52,223 nt of DNA from CALMFQ01 sp964495595. GTDB taxonomy: Bacteria > Pseudomonadota > Gammaproteobacteria > Burkholderiales > SCOH01. This document shows positions 41,030-50,583 of the stretch, piece after piece (the first letter of the stretch is position 1; each line of letters opens with the position of its first letter). The notes beneath the pieces were generated by a model, which was given only the letters and a program-made list of their open reading frames with translations, was not told where the DNA came from and searched no databases. Position numbers and translations under genes: made by a program. The stretch lies in assembly GCA_964495595.1 (NCBI GenBank), contig CAZBWH010000014.1:1-52223 (forward strand), given 5' to 3'.

Positions 41030-41973
41030 ATGGCAATCATGAGCAACCAGGCAGGTGAACGGGTGACGCGGGACTTTCACTTCACCGGGCAGGATTTTGC
41101 CCGGGTACAGCGGATGATCTACGATCATGCCGGAATCAATCTCAACGACAGCAAGGAACAAATGGTCTACAGCCGGCTGGCCCGGCGGTTGCGCAGTCTG
41201 GGCATCGGCAGTTTTGCCGCCTATCTGGATCTGCTGAAAGACGCCGGCCATCCGGAATGGGAGCATTTCATCAATGCGCTGACCACCAACCTGACGTCGT
41301 TTTTCCGCGAGGCGCATCATTTCGATATCCTGCACGAGTATCTGCAGCGCCTGGCCAGCCAGCGGCGGGAGATTGCCATCTGGTGCTCGGCGTCTTCCAC
41401 CGGAGAGGAGCCTTACTCGTTGGCGATGACCGCCGTCGAGGCATTCGGCACACTGACCCCGCCGGTGACCATCGTGGCTTCCGACCTGGATACGAATGTG
41501 TTGGCGAAAGCGGCCAATGGCATATATACCGAAGACAAAATTGCCCAGTTGTCACCGGCACGGATCATNNNNNNNNNNCCTGGGCACTGGGCCTCGCTGG
41601 CCTCATCCTGGTACTTGGCCTCGGCGTGCCACTGGCCACCGGCGTCTTCGGGCTCGGCAAGGGCGACAAGGCAGGGATGGTGCGGGTGCGGCGTGAATTG
41701 CGCGACCTGATTTCATTCCGCCAGATCAACCTGCTGCACGATGACTGGCCGGTGCGTGGGCCGCTGGACGCCATTTTCTGCCGCAATGTGATGATCTATT
41801 TTGACAAGGATACCCAGCGCAACATCCTGCAGAAGTTTGCGCCGCTGCTGCACGGCGATGGCTTGCTGTTTGTCGGGCACCCGGAAAACCTGCATCACTC
41901 GGCAGACTTGTTCCGTTCGTGCCAGAAAACCGTGTATCGCTTGAACGAGAAAGGCAAGGCCATGCATGGCTAA
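41030..41973 (+). CDS. cheR: Chemotaxis protein methyltransferase CheR, interrupted by an assembly gap
   Basis: CheR methylates receptor glutamates with S-adenosylmethionine. The first part (41030-41568, 179 codons) has the N-terminal helical domain and the SAM motif WCSASSTGEEPYSLAM. The last part (about 41656-41973) resumes with GKGDKAGMVRVRREL and contains DAIFCRNVMIYFD. Together they add up to about 285 residues, the normal size. Between them are ten N and about 77 bases that encode a hydrophobic peptide foreign to CheR, and the frame changes across the join. The gene is therefore most likely intact in the organism and broken only in this assembly. It overlaps cheD by 8 bases. Confidence 0.85.
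41569..41578. other. Assembly gap (10 N)
   Basis: Ten undetermined bases lie inside cheR. The reading frame differs on the two sides, so the true gap length is not ten, or the join is wrong. Confidence 0.99.
41579..41655. other. Sequence foreign to cheR, probable misjoin
   Basis: About 77 bases after the gap translate in the downstream cheR frame to a transmembrane-like peptide (WALGLAGLILVLGLGVP and on), where CheR proteins have only about six residues such as RFFLK. The segment is likely from elsewhere in this genome or another one. Its source cannot be named from sequence alone. Confidence 0.7.
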
Positions 41974-42580
41974 CCAATTCGAAGAGGTGCTTGCGCCGAC
42001 TTTGTATTTTGACAAGCATTTCCAGATGCAGGCCGCCAAGATTCTGCCTGGCGAGTATTACGCCACCTCGCGCGATATGGTGCTGGTGACGGTGCTGGGC
42101 TCGTGTGTCGCAGCCTGTCTGCGTGACCGGGTATCCGGCGTCGGCGGAATGAACCATTTCATGCTGCCCGATTGCGCACAGCAGGATGCCGATTCGATAG
42201 TGGGCCTGCCTACCCGCTATGGCACTTACGCGATGGAGGTGCTGATCAATCAGGTGTTGAAAATGGGCGCAAAACGCAGCAATCTGGAGGCCAAGATATT
42301 TGGTGGCGGTAATGTGTTGCGTGGCTTCACCGTGTCCAACGTGGGGCAGAAAAATTCGGTATTCGTGAAAGAATTTCTCGCTCTGGAGAAAATCCCTGTC
42401 GTTGCCGAGGACTTGCTCGACGTGTACCCGCGCAAAGTCTACTTTTTTCCACAGACCGGCAGGGTGCTGGTGCGCAAGCTCAAGTCGGTGCACAACAACA
42501 CCATTGTCGACCGGGAAAAGGATTACAACACCCGGCTGCGTTTTTCCAAGGTGGAAGGCGATGTCGAGCTGTTCGACTGA
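41966..42580 (+). CDS. cheD: Chemoreceptor glutamine deamidase CheD
   Basis: A 204-residue CheD. The catalytic cysteine C47 lies in VTVLGSCVAACLRD and the histidine H64 in GGMNHFMLPD; FGGGNVL is also typical. CheD deamidates receptor glutamines to glutamates so that they can be methylated. Its start overlaps the end of cheR by 8 bases, and cheB follows. Confidence 0.95.
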   Translation: MANQFEEVLAPTLYFDKHFQMQAAKILPGEYYATSRDMVLVTVLGSCVAACLRDRVSGVGGMNHFMLPDCAQQDADSIVGLPTRYGTYAMEVLINQVLKMGAKRSNLEAKIFGGGNVLRGFTVSNVGQKNSVFVKEFLALEKIPVVAEDLLDVYPRKVYFFPQTGRVLVRKLKSVHNNTIVDREKDYNTRLRFSKVEGDVELFD

Positions 42581-42592
42581 GCCCGTGCTGGT

Positions 42593-42631
42593 GCGCTGCC
42601 CGTTGGCGGCAGGCGCTGGCTCGCTTTTTTT
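42593..42631 (+). terminator. Possible attenuator between cheD and cheB
   Basis: GCGCTGCC (42593-42600) pairs with GGCAGGCGC (42608-42616) with one bulge, and a run of seven T (42625-42631) follows after 8 bases. The distance between stem and T run is longer than in ideal terminators. If active it would lower cheB expression relative to cheD. Confidence 0.4.
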
Positions 42632-42648
42632 GATTGGCAGGCAGACCT

Positions 42649-43782
42649 ATGACCAAGAAAATAACCGTAATCGTTGTCGATGACTCGGCCCTGATCCGCA
42701 GCCTGCTCAAGGAAATCATCAATTCGCAGCCGGACATGGAGGTGGTTGCCGCTGCCCCCGATCCCCTGACCGCCCGCGAGATGATCCGCAACCTGAATCC
42801 GGATGTGATCACGCTGGATATCGAAATGCCGAAAATGGATGGCTTGAGTTTCCTGGAGAAACTGATGCGTCTGAAGCCGACTCCGGTGGTCATGATTTCC
42901 TCGTTGACCGAAGCAGGCTCGGACGCCACCTTGCGCGCACTGGAACTGGGTGCCGTCGATTTCATCGCCAAACCGAAGATCGACATCGCGCACGGCATGC
43001 AGGAATACGCCGACGACATCAGCGACAAGATCCGCGCTGCGGCCCAGTCCCGGCCACGCCGTCTTGCCCCGGCGCCGGGCCCGGCTACCACGGCGTCGTC
43101 CTTTACGCCTGTCGGCACCGGGCCGGAGGTGGCGCCTGCCCATTCAGCCGATGCGGTGCTGCCCGTCCGGCGACAGCACATCACCAAGACCGAAAAGCTG
43201 ATCATCGTCGGGGCTTCCACCGGGGGCACCGAGGCGATCAAGGATTTCCTGATGCCGATGCCCCCCGATTCGCCCGGAATCCTGATTACCCAGCATATGC
43301 CCGAGGCCTTCACCCAGTCGTTCGCCAGACGACTGGACGGCCTGTGCAAGATCACCGTCAAGGAGGCCGCCCACGGCGAACGTATCCTGCCGGGCCATGC
43401 CTATGTCGCGCCGGGGCATTCTCATCTGATGGTGAAGCTGGACGGTGCCAACTATGTTTGCGAGCTGTCGCAGGCTCCGCCGGTCAACCGGCATCGCCCG
43501 TCGGTCGATGTACTGTTCCGCTCGGCCGCCAATTGCCTGGGCAAAAACGCCATCGGGGTGATCCTGACCGGCATGGGAAAGGATGGCGCTGCCGGCATGC
43601 TGGAAATGAAGCAGGCCGGCGCTTACAATTTCGCCCAGGACGAGGCCAGCTGCGTGGTGTTCGGCATGCCCAAAGAGGCGATTGCCATGGGCGGAGTGGA
43701 TGAAATCGTTCCCTTGCCCGCCATGACCAGCAAGGTGCTCGCCTACCTGGCCAGCCTGGGGCACCGTGCGTTCAGGGTCTGA
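42649..43782 (+). CDS. cheB: Receptor methylesterase/deamidase response regulator CheB
   Basis: A 377-residue CheB from ATG 42649. The receiver (1-125) has VVDDSALIRSLL, D57 in ITLDIEMPKMDG and K108 in FIAKPK. A Pro/Ala linker leads to the methylesterase domain with the triad S190 (GASTGGTEAI), H216 (ITQHMP) and D312 (LTGMGKDGAAG). It removes receptor methyl groups when phosphorylated by CheA. The start at 42634 (TTG) is less likely. Confidence 0.96.
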   Translation: MTKKITVIVVDDSALIRSLLKEIINSQPDMEVVAAAPDPLTAREMIRNLNPDVITLDIEMPKMDGLSFLEKLMRLKPTPVVMISSLTEAGSDATLRALELGAVDFIAKPKIDIAHGMQEYADDISDKIRAAAQSRPRRLAPAPGPATTASSFTPVGTGPEVAPAHSADAVLPVRRQHITKTEKLIIVGASTGGTEAIKDFLMPMPPDSPGILITQHMPEAFTQSFARRLDGLCKITVKEAAHGERILPGHAYVAPGHSHLMVKLDGANYVCELSQAPPVNRHRPSVDVLFRSAANCLGKNAIGVILTGMGKDGAAGMLEMKQAGAYNFAQDEASCVVFGMPKEAIAMGGVDEIVPLPAMTSKVLAYLASLGHRAFRV

Positions 43783-43813
43783 CGGCCTGTTTTCCTTAAT
43801 TTGATGGTTGTAG

Positions 43814-45148
43814 ATGAAACCCTTGCCAATCCTCGTGGTTGAAGATGATGTGTCATTGCGCGAGGCCCTGCAGGATACGCTTGAGCTGGCTGGGTATACG
43901 GTGCTGACCGCTGCTGATGGTGACGATGCGCTGGCTCGAATGCGCAACCAGCGTGTCGGGCTGATTCTGTCTGACGTGCAGATGCAGCCAATGGATGGCT
44001 ACACGCTGCTCAAGCGTGCCAAGCAACAGTCGCCACAGGTGCCTTTTTTGCTGATGACGGCCTACGGCGAGCTGCAAAAAGCCGTCGAGGCGATGCGTGC
44101 CGGTGCGGCGCATTATCTGCTCAAGCCTTTCGAGCCCGATACGCTGCTGGCCGAGGTGGCCAAGTTCCTGCTGCCGTCTGCCGATCAGCCAACCGAAGAG
44201 TGCATCGCGGAAGATGCCCGCACCCGTCAGGTGCTTGAGCTGGCCAGCCGGGTTGCCCTGTCCGATGCCACGGTGCTGCTGGCCGGTGAGAGCGGTGCTG
44301 GCAAGGAGGTGTTTGCCCGTTTCATCCATCAGCGTTCGCCACGCGCCAAGGGGCCGTTCGTTGCCATCAATTGCGCCGCAATTCCGGAACAGTTGCTCGA
44401 ATCGACGCTGTTCGGCCACGAAAAAGGCGCGTTTACCGGCGCCTCTCATGCCCAGCCTGGCAAGTTCGAGCAAGCCGAAAGTGGCACCTTGTTGCTGGAC
44501 GAGATTTCCGAAATGCCGCTTCCGCTACAGGCCAAATTGCTGCGGGTATTGCAGGAGCGGGAGGTCGAACGGGTAGGGGGACAGCGCCCCGTCAAGGTGA
44601 ATATCAGAGTGCTGGCGACCACCAACCGGGACATGCCCGCCGAAGTCGCCGCCGGGCGCTTTCGGGAAGATCTCTATTACCGGCTGAATGTGTTTCCGCT
44701 GGCGATTCCGGCGCTAAGGGAGCGTCCGGCCGATATCTTGCCGCTGGCCAGGCGAGCGCTGGCCCGCTACGGCGTGCAAATGGGACGGGCTGCGCTGCAT
44801 TTTTCTCTCGCTGCTGAGCAGGCATTGCAGGCGCACCGCTGGGAAGGCAATGTCCGTGAGCTGGAAAACGTCGTCCAGCGCGCTGCGATTCTTGCTGATG
44901 GCGACGAAATCGGCCCGGCCCAGCTGATGTTGCCGCCGCCATCGGCGCCGTTAACGCCCGTACCGGCTGATGTCACTGCCACAACGGCCATCCCGGAGGC
45001 CATCGAAGATATCGAGCGCCAGCATATTCTGGCCACCCTGTCGGCTGCTGGCGGTGTGCGCCGGGTCGCGGCCGAACGGCTCGGAATCAGTGAGCGCACC
45101 TTGCGCAACAAGCTCAAGCAGTATCGGGCAGATGATGGCGATTCTTGA
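43814..45148 (+). CDS. Sigma-54-dependent response regulator (FleR/FlrC-like)
   Basis: A 444-residue NtrC-family activator. The receiver has VVEDDVSLRE and D54 in LILSDVQMQPMDG. The AAA+ domain carries Walker A GESGAGKE (alanine in place of the usual threonine), the sigma-54 contact loop GAFTGA, Walker B-like GTLLLDEISEMP and the arginine finger region RFREDLYYRLNVFPL. A Fis-type helix-turn-helix ends the protein (RVAAERLGISERTLRNKLKQYR core). Size and features match FleR/FlrC, the activator of flagellar hook-basal-body genes. Its kinase would be the FleS-like protein at 26683. Confidence 0.88.
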   Translation: MKPLPILVVEDDVSLREALQDTLELAGYTVLTAADGDDALARMRNQRVGLILSDVQMQPMDGYTLLKRAKQQSPQVPFLLMTAYGELQKAVEAMRAGAAHYLLKPFEPDTLLAEVAKFLLPSADQPTEECIAEDARTRQVLELASRVALSDATVLLAGESGAGKEVFARFIHQRSPRAKGPFVAINCAAIPEQLLESTLFGHEKGAFTGASHAQPGKFEQAESGTLLLDEISEMPLPLQAKLLRVLQEREVERVGGQRPVKVNIRVLATTNRDMPAEVAAGRFREDLYYRLNVFPLAIPALRERPADILPLARRALARYGVQMGRAALHFSLAAEQALQAHRWEGNVRELENVVQRAAILADGDEIGPAQLMLPPPSAPLTPVPADVTATTAIPEAIEDIERQHILATLSAAGGVRRVAAERLGISERTLRNKLKQYRADDGDS

Positions 45149-45240
45149 TGTTGCTGACCGGTAATGGCTGCGGCCACAATTTAGCCACGTAGCCCTGATG
45201 CTTGGAGTAGAATGGCGCGGCGTTGCGTTGGCCGGCCCAG

Positions 45241-48200
45241 ATGACCCATTCCGTTTCCTTCCTGATGCGCGTGCGCGCCTTGCTGGCCGGTGTTGCCAGA
45301 TTCCTGTTCCGTGTCCTGCATTGGCATGCCCGGGCCGCTGCCCGCCTGTCGGCGGGTTTGCTGTGTGTGGCTGGCGTACTGTGGGCCGCGCTGACGTTCT
45401 GGTTGTTCCCTTCTGTCGATCAGTATCGTGACGATATTGCCCGCTTTGCTGGCAGCAGGCTGGGTATCCCGCTGGAGGTTGGCCACATTGAGGCCGGTTG
45501 GGATGATTTCCAGCCAGCAGTATTGCTCACCGGCGTGACCCTGCACGATCGTCACCACCGGCCCGCGCTGGTTCTGGACCAGATCCGGATGTCGCTGTCC
45601 TGGCTGTCCTTGCTGGTGTTCGATGCCCGCTTTGCCAAAATTGCACTGGATCGACCATCGTTGGTGTTGCGGCGCGACCGTCAGGGAACGTTGTTTCTGG
45701 CTGACCTGCCCCTGACCCAGGGAGGCGATGGCCGATTCGGTAACTGGCTGTTGCGTCAGCATCGGATCCAGATTACCGAAGGGCGGCTTGGCTGGATCGA
45801 CGAACAACAACAGTTGCCATTGCTGCAGATCGAACAGGTCAATCTGCGGATTCACAATGTGTTCCGCAACCATCGCTTCGAGTTGACCGGGGTGCCGCCG
45901 GAAAAAATGGCATCGGCATTCAGGTTGAGCGGGACGCTCAGAGGGGATGATGTCAACCAGCCTGCCGATTGGGGCGGCGATATCAAGGTCGATCTGCAAT
46001 ATGCCGATCTGACTGCCTGGAGTCCGTGGTTGCACCTGCCAGCCCAGATCAAGCGCGGGCATGGCGGCGTGTCCACCTGGTTTGCCTTCGATCAGGCGCG
46101 CTTGCGCCAGGGGGTGCTCACCCTCGATGTGGCCGATGCGGCCGTGCAGTTTGCCACTGACCTGCCGGTTTTATCCCTGCAACGCCTGAAGGGCGAGGTT
46201 GATTTACGCAGCATTACCGGTGGCCACGCGATTTCGTTGCGACAGATGTTCCTGGAGCCCGCTCACGGCCCGGTGTTGCGGCAGAAACTGCTGACCCTTG
46301 AACGGACACGCGATTCCCGACTGCCCGGTACGCGGCTGGCGCTCACTGCTGACAGCGTTCAACTGGCTGACTGGCTGGCTTACAGCGAGTACCTGCCATT
46401 GGGAGACGAGGCCAGGGTTTACCTGAACGGCCTCAAGCCATCGGGCCAGTTGAGCCAGATCCGTGCGGCACTGTCGATGCCGGCCGACCCCGGTGCGGCG
46501 CCGCGGCTGGAGCTGAATGCTGCGTTCGATGGGCTGACCGTGACCGCCTTTCGCGATATTCCGGGGCTGGACAAGCAACGAGGCTATCTCGCTGCAGGGC
46601 CTGACGGGGGCTCTCTTACGCTGGGTTGCCAGCAGTGCACCCTTGTCATGCCGCAGCAGTTTGTCGAGCCGGTTCCTTTTCGGATGCTGGACAGCAAAGT
46701 CAACTGGATCAGGCAGGGTCCGGACTGGCTGATCGAGATCGCAACGATGCGCTTTGCCAATGCCGATGTGCATGGCAGCGTATCGGGTCGTTACTGGCTC
46801 AAGCCAGAAAGTGCAGGCCAGGCTGACCTTCAGGCCGAGTTGCTGCAGGGGCGGGCAGATGCTGTGTGGCGTTACATTCCGCTGGCAGTTGGGGGGGGGA
46901 CCCGTGACTGGCTACGCACCAGCCTGAAGCGTGGCATGGCTGATCGGGCGACCATGCAGTTGCGCGGCAAGCTCGATGATTTTCCCTGGGACAAGCACAA
47001 GAGTGGCGTGTTCCGGGTTCAGGTCGATGCCCGGGATGTCGATCTGGAATACGCCGACAACTGGCCGATGATCCACGGTATTCATGCTTCGCTGCTGTTC
47101 GAGGCCGACTCGCTGACCGTGCTGGCCCGTAGCGGCATGATCTCTGGCAACCGCTTGCAGAGCACCCGTGCGGTGATTCCTGCCTTGTCTGTTGGCGATC
47201 GGCTGCTGATCGATGGCGAAGTTCGCGGCCCGATGAGCAATTTCCTGCAATTCGTTGCAGCCAGCCCGGTCAACGCCACGCTGGATGGCCTCACCGAGGG
47301 CGCGACCAGTACCGGCGATGCCGCACTGCGCTTGAAACTGATGATTCCGCTGGACAATACCGACGGCAGCAAGGTGTCAGGGCAGTTTGCGCTGGCGGGC
47401 AATCGCTTGCAGCTGGGGTATGGCATTCCACTGCTCGATCAGCTGCGTGGCACGCTATCGTTTACCGAGCGGGGGATTCGGGCTAATGCCCTGTCGGCCA
47501 ATGCGCTCGGCGGGCGGGTGCAGATCGGTGCCGACACGGCGCGCGACGGTGCCATACGCATCCGTGCGACGGGCACCGCATCAGGAGCCGGCCTGGCGCG
47601 TGCCTACCCCGACCCGCTCTGGCAGCAGGTGCAAGGCGAGACCAGATATCAGCTGGGAATCGACGTGCGCCGAGGAAGCGTCGAGTGGCTGCTGGACACG
47701 AATATGCAGGGGGTGCAGGTCGATTTGCCATTGCCACTGCGCAAAACGGCTGCCGACTCCCGGCCGCTACGGTTGCAGGTGAAGCGCCTGGCCGGCCAGC
47801 AGCAGCGAATTCAGCTGACTTACGGTGCTGCAATGTATGCCGATTGTCTGCTGCAACAACAGCGATTGACGCAGGGACTGCTGTATTTCGGGACGCTCGC
47901 CGAGCCCGCTTATCGTGCGGCGGGGCAGGTGAGCAGCCTGACCGGGGTGCGAAAAGGCTTGCTGATTGGCGGCACGCTGGATCAGCTTGCCCTCGATCCC
48001 TGGCTGACGCTTGCCAAACGCTCTCCCGGCAAGGGCGAGGCGCTGCCCAAAGTGATCAGCGAACTGCGAATCGGCCAGCTCGATATTTTCGGCAAGCAGT
48101 TGCACGAGATGCGGATCAATGCCAATAGCGACGGCAGCAACTGGACGGGCCAGATTCAGTCCAGGCAGGGTATTGGCAGCTTTACATATCAGACGGCCGA

Positions 48201-49164
48201 TCGTGGCCGCCTGCAGGCCCGCCTGAAGCGGCTCAGTCTGCCGGTTGCCGATGCCCCCGCCTATTTGCCGGACGCCGAGCAGGCAATCTCTTCCTATCCG
48301 GCGCTTGATGTTGAAATCGACACTCTGCAATACAAAGAAAGAAACGTCGGCCGGCTCGAGTTGCGGGCGACCCACCGGGGGGATACCTGGCAAATCGACC
48401 GCCTGGCTACCGTTGCCAGCGATGGCCGCCTGGAAATGGAAGGGAGCTGGAGCTACCGGGCGCGCAAGCCGGTGTCCCGGATGTCGGTTCGCCTGACCAG
48501 TGACAATTTCGGCAAGTTTCTTGCCCGTTTTGGCATGGCCGACACCATGCGCCGCGGCGGGGGCAAGCTGACCGGGCAATTGAGCTGGGCGGGGGCGCCA
48601 CATCAACTCGATGTGCCGACCATGACCGGCGCTCTCGACCTTGAGGCCCAGAGCGGGCAATTCGCCAAGGTCGAACCTGGAATGGGGCGCCTGCTGGCCA
48701 TTGTAAGTCTGCAAGCCTTGCCCAAGCGTATTACACTGGATTTCCGGGATGTGTTCAGCGAAGGCTTGGCATTTGATTCACTGGGGGGGCATTTCGAGAT
48801 GAACCGCGGCATTTTGCGAACCGAGAATTTCTCCATTGTTGGCTCGTCGGCATTGATTTCCATGAAAGGCGAAATTGATCTGGCTTCGCAAACCCAGTCG
48901 CTCAATGTCAAGGTCGTCCCGGTTCTGGGTGACAGCGTGTCGCTGGCGGCCGGGTTTGTCATCAATCCGGTCGTCGGCCTGACCGCGCTGGTAGTGCAGA
49001 AATTGCTCAAAGATCCCTTGGGCCAGTTGATGGCATACGAATACCATATCAGCGGCAAGTGGTCAGATCCCAAAGTGGAGCGCCTTGGCAGCTGGTTGCT
49101 CAATACGGCCAACCGTGCACAGCCACCAGCCGACGCGGGCGCCTCAAGCCCATACAGCAACTGA
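45241..49164 (+). CDS. yhdP: YhdP family (AsmA-like, DUF3971) envelope protein
   Basis: A 1307-residue protein with one N-terminal membrane helix (about 37-56) and a very long beta-rich periplasmic part, typical of the AsmA-like bridge proteins YhdP, TamB and YdbH that carry phospholipids to the outer membrane. YhdP-type blocks include the early VGHIEAGWDDFQPAVLL and the C-terminal SIVGSSALISMKGEIDLASQTQ and VVPVLGDSVSLAAGFVINP. ATG 45241 was chosen; a TTG at 45223 is possible. A -10-like TAGAAT lies at 45208-45213. A run of nine G lies at 46891-46899. Confidence 0.92.
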   Translation: MTHSVSFLMRVRALLAGVARFLFRVLHWHARAAARLSAGLLCVAGVLWAALTFWLFPSVDQYRDDIARFAGSRLGIPLEVGHIEAGWDDFQPAVLLTGVTLHDRHHRPALVLDQIRMSLSWLSLLVFDARFAKIALDRPSLVLRRDRQGTLFLADLPLTQGGDGRFGNWLLRQHRIQITEGRLGWIDEQQQLPLLQIEQVNLRIHNVFRNHRFELTGVPPEKMASAFRLSGTLRGDDVNQPADWGGDIKVDLQYADLTAWSPWLHLPAQIKRGHGGVSTWFAFDQARLRQGVLTLDVADAAVQFATDLPVLSLQRLKGEVDLRSITGGHAISLRQMFLEPAHGPVLRQKLLTLERTRDSRLPGTRLALTADSVQLADWLAYSEYLPLGDEARVYLNGLKPSGQLSQIRAALSMPADPGAAPRLELNAAFDGLTVTAFRDIPGLDKQRGYLAAGPDGGSLTLGCQQCTLVMPQQFVEPVPFRMLDSKVNWIRQGPDWLIEIATMRFANADVHGSVSGRYWLKPESAGQADLQAELLQGRADAVWRYIPLAVGGGTRDWLRTSLKRGMADRATMQLRGKLDDFPWDKHKSGVFRVQVDARDVDLEYADNWPMIHGIHASLLFEADSLTVLARSGMISGNRLQSTRAVIPALSVGDRLLIDGEVRGPMSNFLQFVAASPVNATLDGLTEGATSTGDAALRLKLMIPLDNTDGSKVSGQFALAGNRLQLGYGIPLLDQLRGTLSFTERGIRANALSANALGGRVQIGADTARDGAIRIRATGTASGAGLARAYPDPLWQQVQGETRYQLGIDVRRGSVEWLLDTNMQGVQVDLPLPLRKTAADSRPLRLQVKRLAGQQQRIQLTYGAAMYADCLLQQQRLTQGLLYFGTLAEPAYRAAGQVSSLTGVRKGLLIGGTLDQLALDPWLTLAKRSPGKGEALPKVISELRIGQLDIFGKQLHEMRINANSDGSNWTGQIQSRQGIGSFTYQTADRGRLQARLKRLSLPVADAPAYLPDAEQAISSYPALDVEIDTLQYKERNVGRLELRATHRGDTWQIDRLATVASDGRLEMEGSWSYRARKPVSRMSVRLTSDNFGKFLARFGMADTMRRGGGKLTGQLSWAGAPHQLDVPTMTGALDLEAQSGQFAKVEPGMGRLLAIVSLQALPKRITLDFRDVFSEGLAFDSLGGHFEMNRGILRTENFSIVGSSALISMKGEIDLASQTQSLNVKVVPVLGDSVSLAAGFVINPVVGLTALVVQKLLKDPLGQLMAYEYHISGKWSDPKVERLGSWLLNTANRAQPPADAGASSPYSN

Positions 49165-49181
49165 ACCGATGCGGGACGATC

Positions 49182-50042
49182 ATGTCGACAAGAGCCAGGC
49201 ATTCCCATCCAGCGCCCGTTGAACCGGCAAGCAGCCAACATGGATTCATCCGGGTTGCCGCCATCCAGATGGCCTCTGGCCCGGGCGTGGCCGCCAATCT
49301 GTCGGAAGCCGAGATGTTGCTGGCGATGGCCGCGCGCCAGGGGGCTGTGCTGGCGGTGCTCCCCGAGTATTTTGCCCTCATGGGGATGCGCGAAACCGAC
49401 AAAGTGGATGCGTGCGAACAAGAGGGGGATGGCCCGATCCAGCAATTCCTGTCGCAACAGGCCAGAATGCATCGTATGTGGATCGTCGGCGGATCTGTAC
49501 CGATCGCCTGCGAATCACCCGGCCGGATACGTAATACCTGTCTGGTCTACGATAGCGACGGTAATCGCGTTGGCCGCTACGACAAGATACATCTGTTTGG
49601 CCTGAACATGGGGAACGAAAGCTATCAGGAAGATCGTACCATTGAGCCGGGAGGTGAGGTTGTGGTGCTCGACACCCCGTTCGGCCGGCTCGGCCTGTCA
49701 ATCTGCTATGACCTGCGCTTTCCGGAATTGTACCGGGCCATGCATCCGGTCGATCTGATCGTTGTTCCAGCCGCATTCACCGAAACAACCGGCAAAGCGC
49801 ACTGGGATACCCTGATTCGTGCCCGTGCCATCGAAAACCTGTGTTATGTCATCGCCGCGGCCCAAGGGGGGTATCACTGCAATGGTCGTGAAACACACGG
49901 TAACAGCATGATTGTCGATCCATGGGGGACAGTACTTGATCGGCTGCCCCGTGGGTCAGGTGTGGTGATCGCCAATCTCGACCGCGACTACCAGCAACGG
50001 TTGCGAGCCGGTTTGCCGGCGTTGCAGCATCGGATACTCTGA
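49182..50042 (+). CDS. Nitrilase-family carbon-nitrogen hydrolase (deaminated glutathione amidase-like)
   Basis: A 286-residue nitrilase-superfamily enzyme from ATG 49182, 17 bases after yhdP. The Glu-Lys-Cys triad is visible: E in VLPEYFALMG, K in RYDKIHLFG and C in SICYDLRFPELYR. The pattern is that of the Nit1/YbeM branch, which hydrolyses deaminated glutathione as a metabolite-repair reaction. The first 25 residues before FIRVAAIQMASG are not conserved. An in-frame start inside yhdP is not used. Confidence 0.9.
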   Translation: MSTRARHSHPAPVEPASSQHGFIRVAAIQMASGPGVAANLSEAEMLLAMAARQGAVLAVLPEYFALMGMRETDKVDACEQEGDGPIQQFLSQQARMHRMWIVGGSVPIACESPGRIRNTCLVYDSDGNRVGRYDKIHLFGLNMGNESYQEDRTIEPGGEVVVLDTPFGRLGLSICYDLRFPELYRAMHPVDLIVVPAAFTETTGKAHWDTLIRARAIENLCYVIAAAQGGYHCNGRETHGNSMIVDPWGTVLDRLPRGSGVVIANLDRDYQQRLRAGLPALQHRIL

Positions 50043-50052
50043 ATACGCCAGC

Positions 50053-50583
50053 ATGCGAATCCTAGCCGCTGATTCCAGCCATTATTGCGCAAGCCAGATC
50101 CGTTTCATCAAGGCACTGCAACGGTTCTGGTGGCTGCAACTCTTGCTCGGCAGCCTGTTGCTCTGGCACACCTACCGCCTGGCGCCGGCCTTCCCGGCTT
50201 TTGCCTTGGCAACAGCGGCTGTCGGTGTGCTGAGTTACGGTTTGTTGATCCGTATTGACCTGCAGGTTGAAACAGCAAGCCTGTCTTTCGCGCTCGCCAT
50301 CTTTGTCGCCATGTGGCCAGCACGCATGGTGTCTGATGCCCACTTGCTGGGTCAGCAATGGCAATTGCTGTTGACCCTGCGTTATCTGGCCGGCATCTTC
50401 CTCGTGTGGGCGTTGGCTGTTCCGTTTACCCGCAGTCGATTGCAGTGGCTATTGCAGCAAAAGCAAGCATTCCTGCAGTCTGCCATCCCACTTACTCTGC
50501 CGGCCGACGTGACCAGTCTCAGGCCTGTGCTGAATTTTACCCGGTTGCGCCAGCATCGCGACCGAACGGAGAAACAACCATGA
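50053..50583 (+). CDS. Hypothetical integral membrane protein
   Basis: A 176-residue protein not recognised as a known family. It has four hydrophobic stretches (about residues 24-40, 46-66, 76-92 and 110-126) and a basic C-terminal cytoplasmic tail ending RQHRDRTEKQP. Its stop overlaps the tldD start by 4 bases (ATGA) and it begins 10 bases after the amidase gene, so it is part of that operon and probably translationally coupled to tldD. No function can be proposed. Confidence 0.75.
   Translation: MRILAADSSHYCASQIRFIKALQRFWWLQLLLGSLLLWHTYRLAPAFPAFALATAAVGVLSYGLLIRIDLQVETASLSFALAIFVAMWPARMVSDAHLLGQQWQLLLTLRYLAGIFLVWALAVPFTRSRLQWLLQQKQAFLQSAIPLTLPADVTSLRPVLNFTRLRQHRDRTEKQP

Noticed and set aside
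41579..41655. Transmembrane-like peptide in CheR as a real domain
   Set aside because: It adjoins an N gap, shifts the frame and has no counterpart in CheR; better explained as a misjoin.
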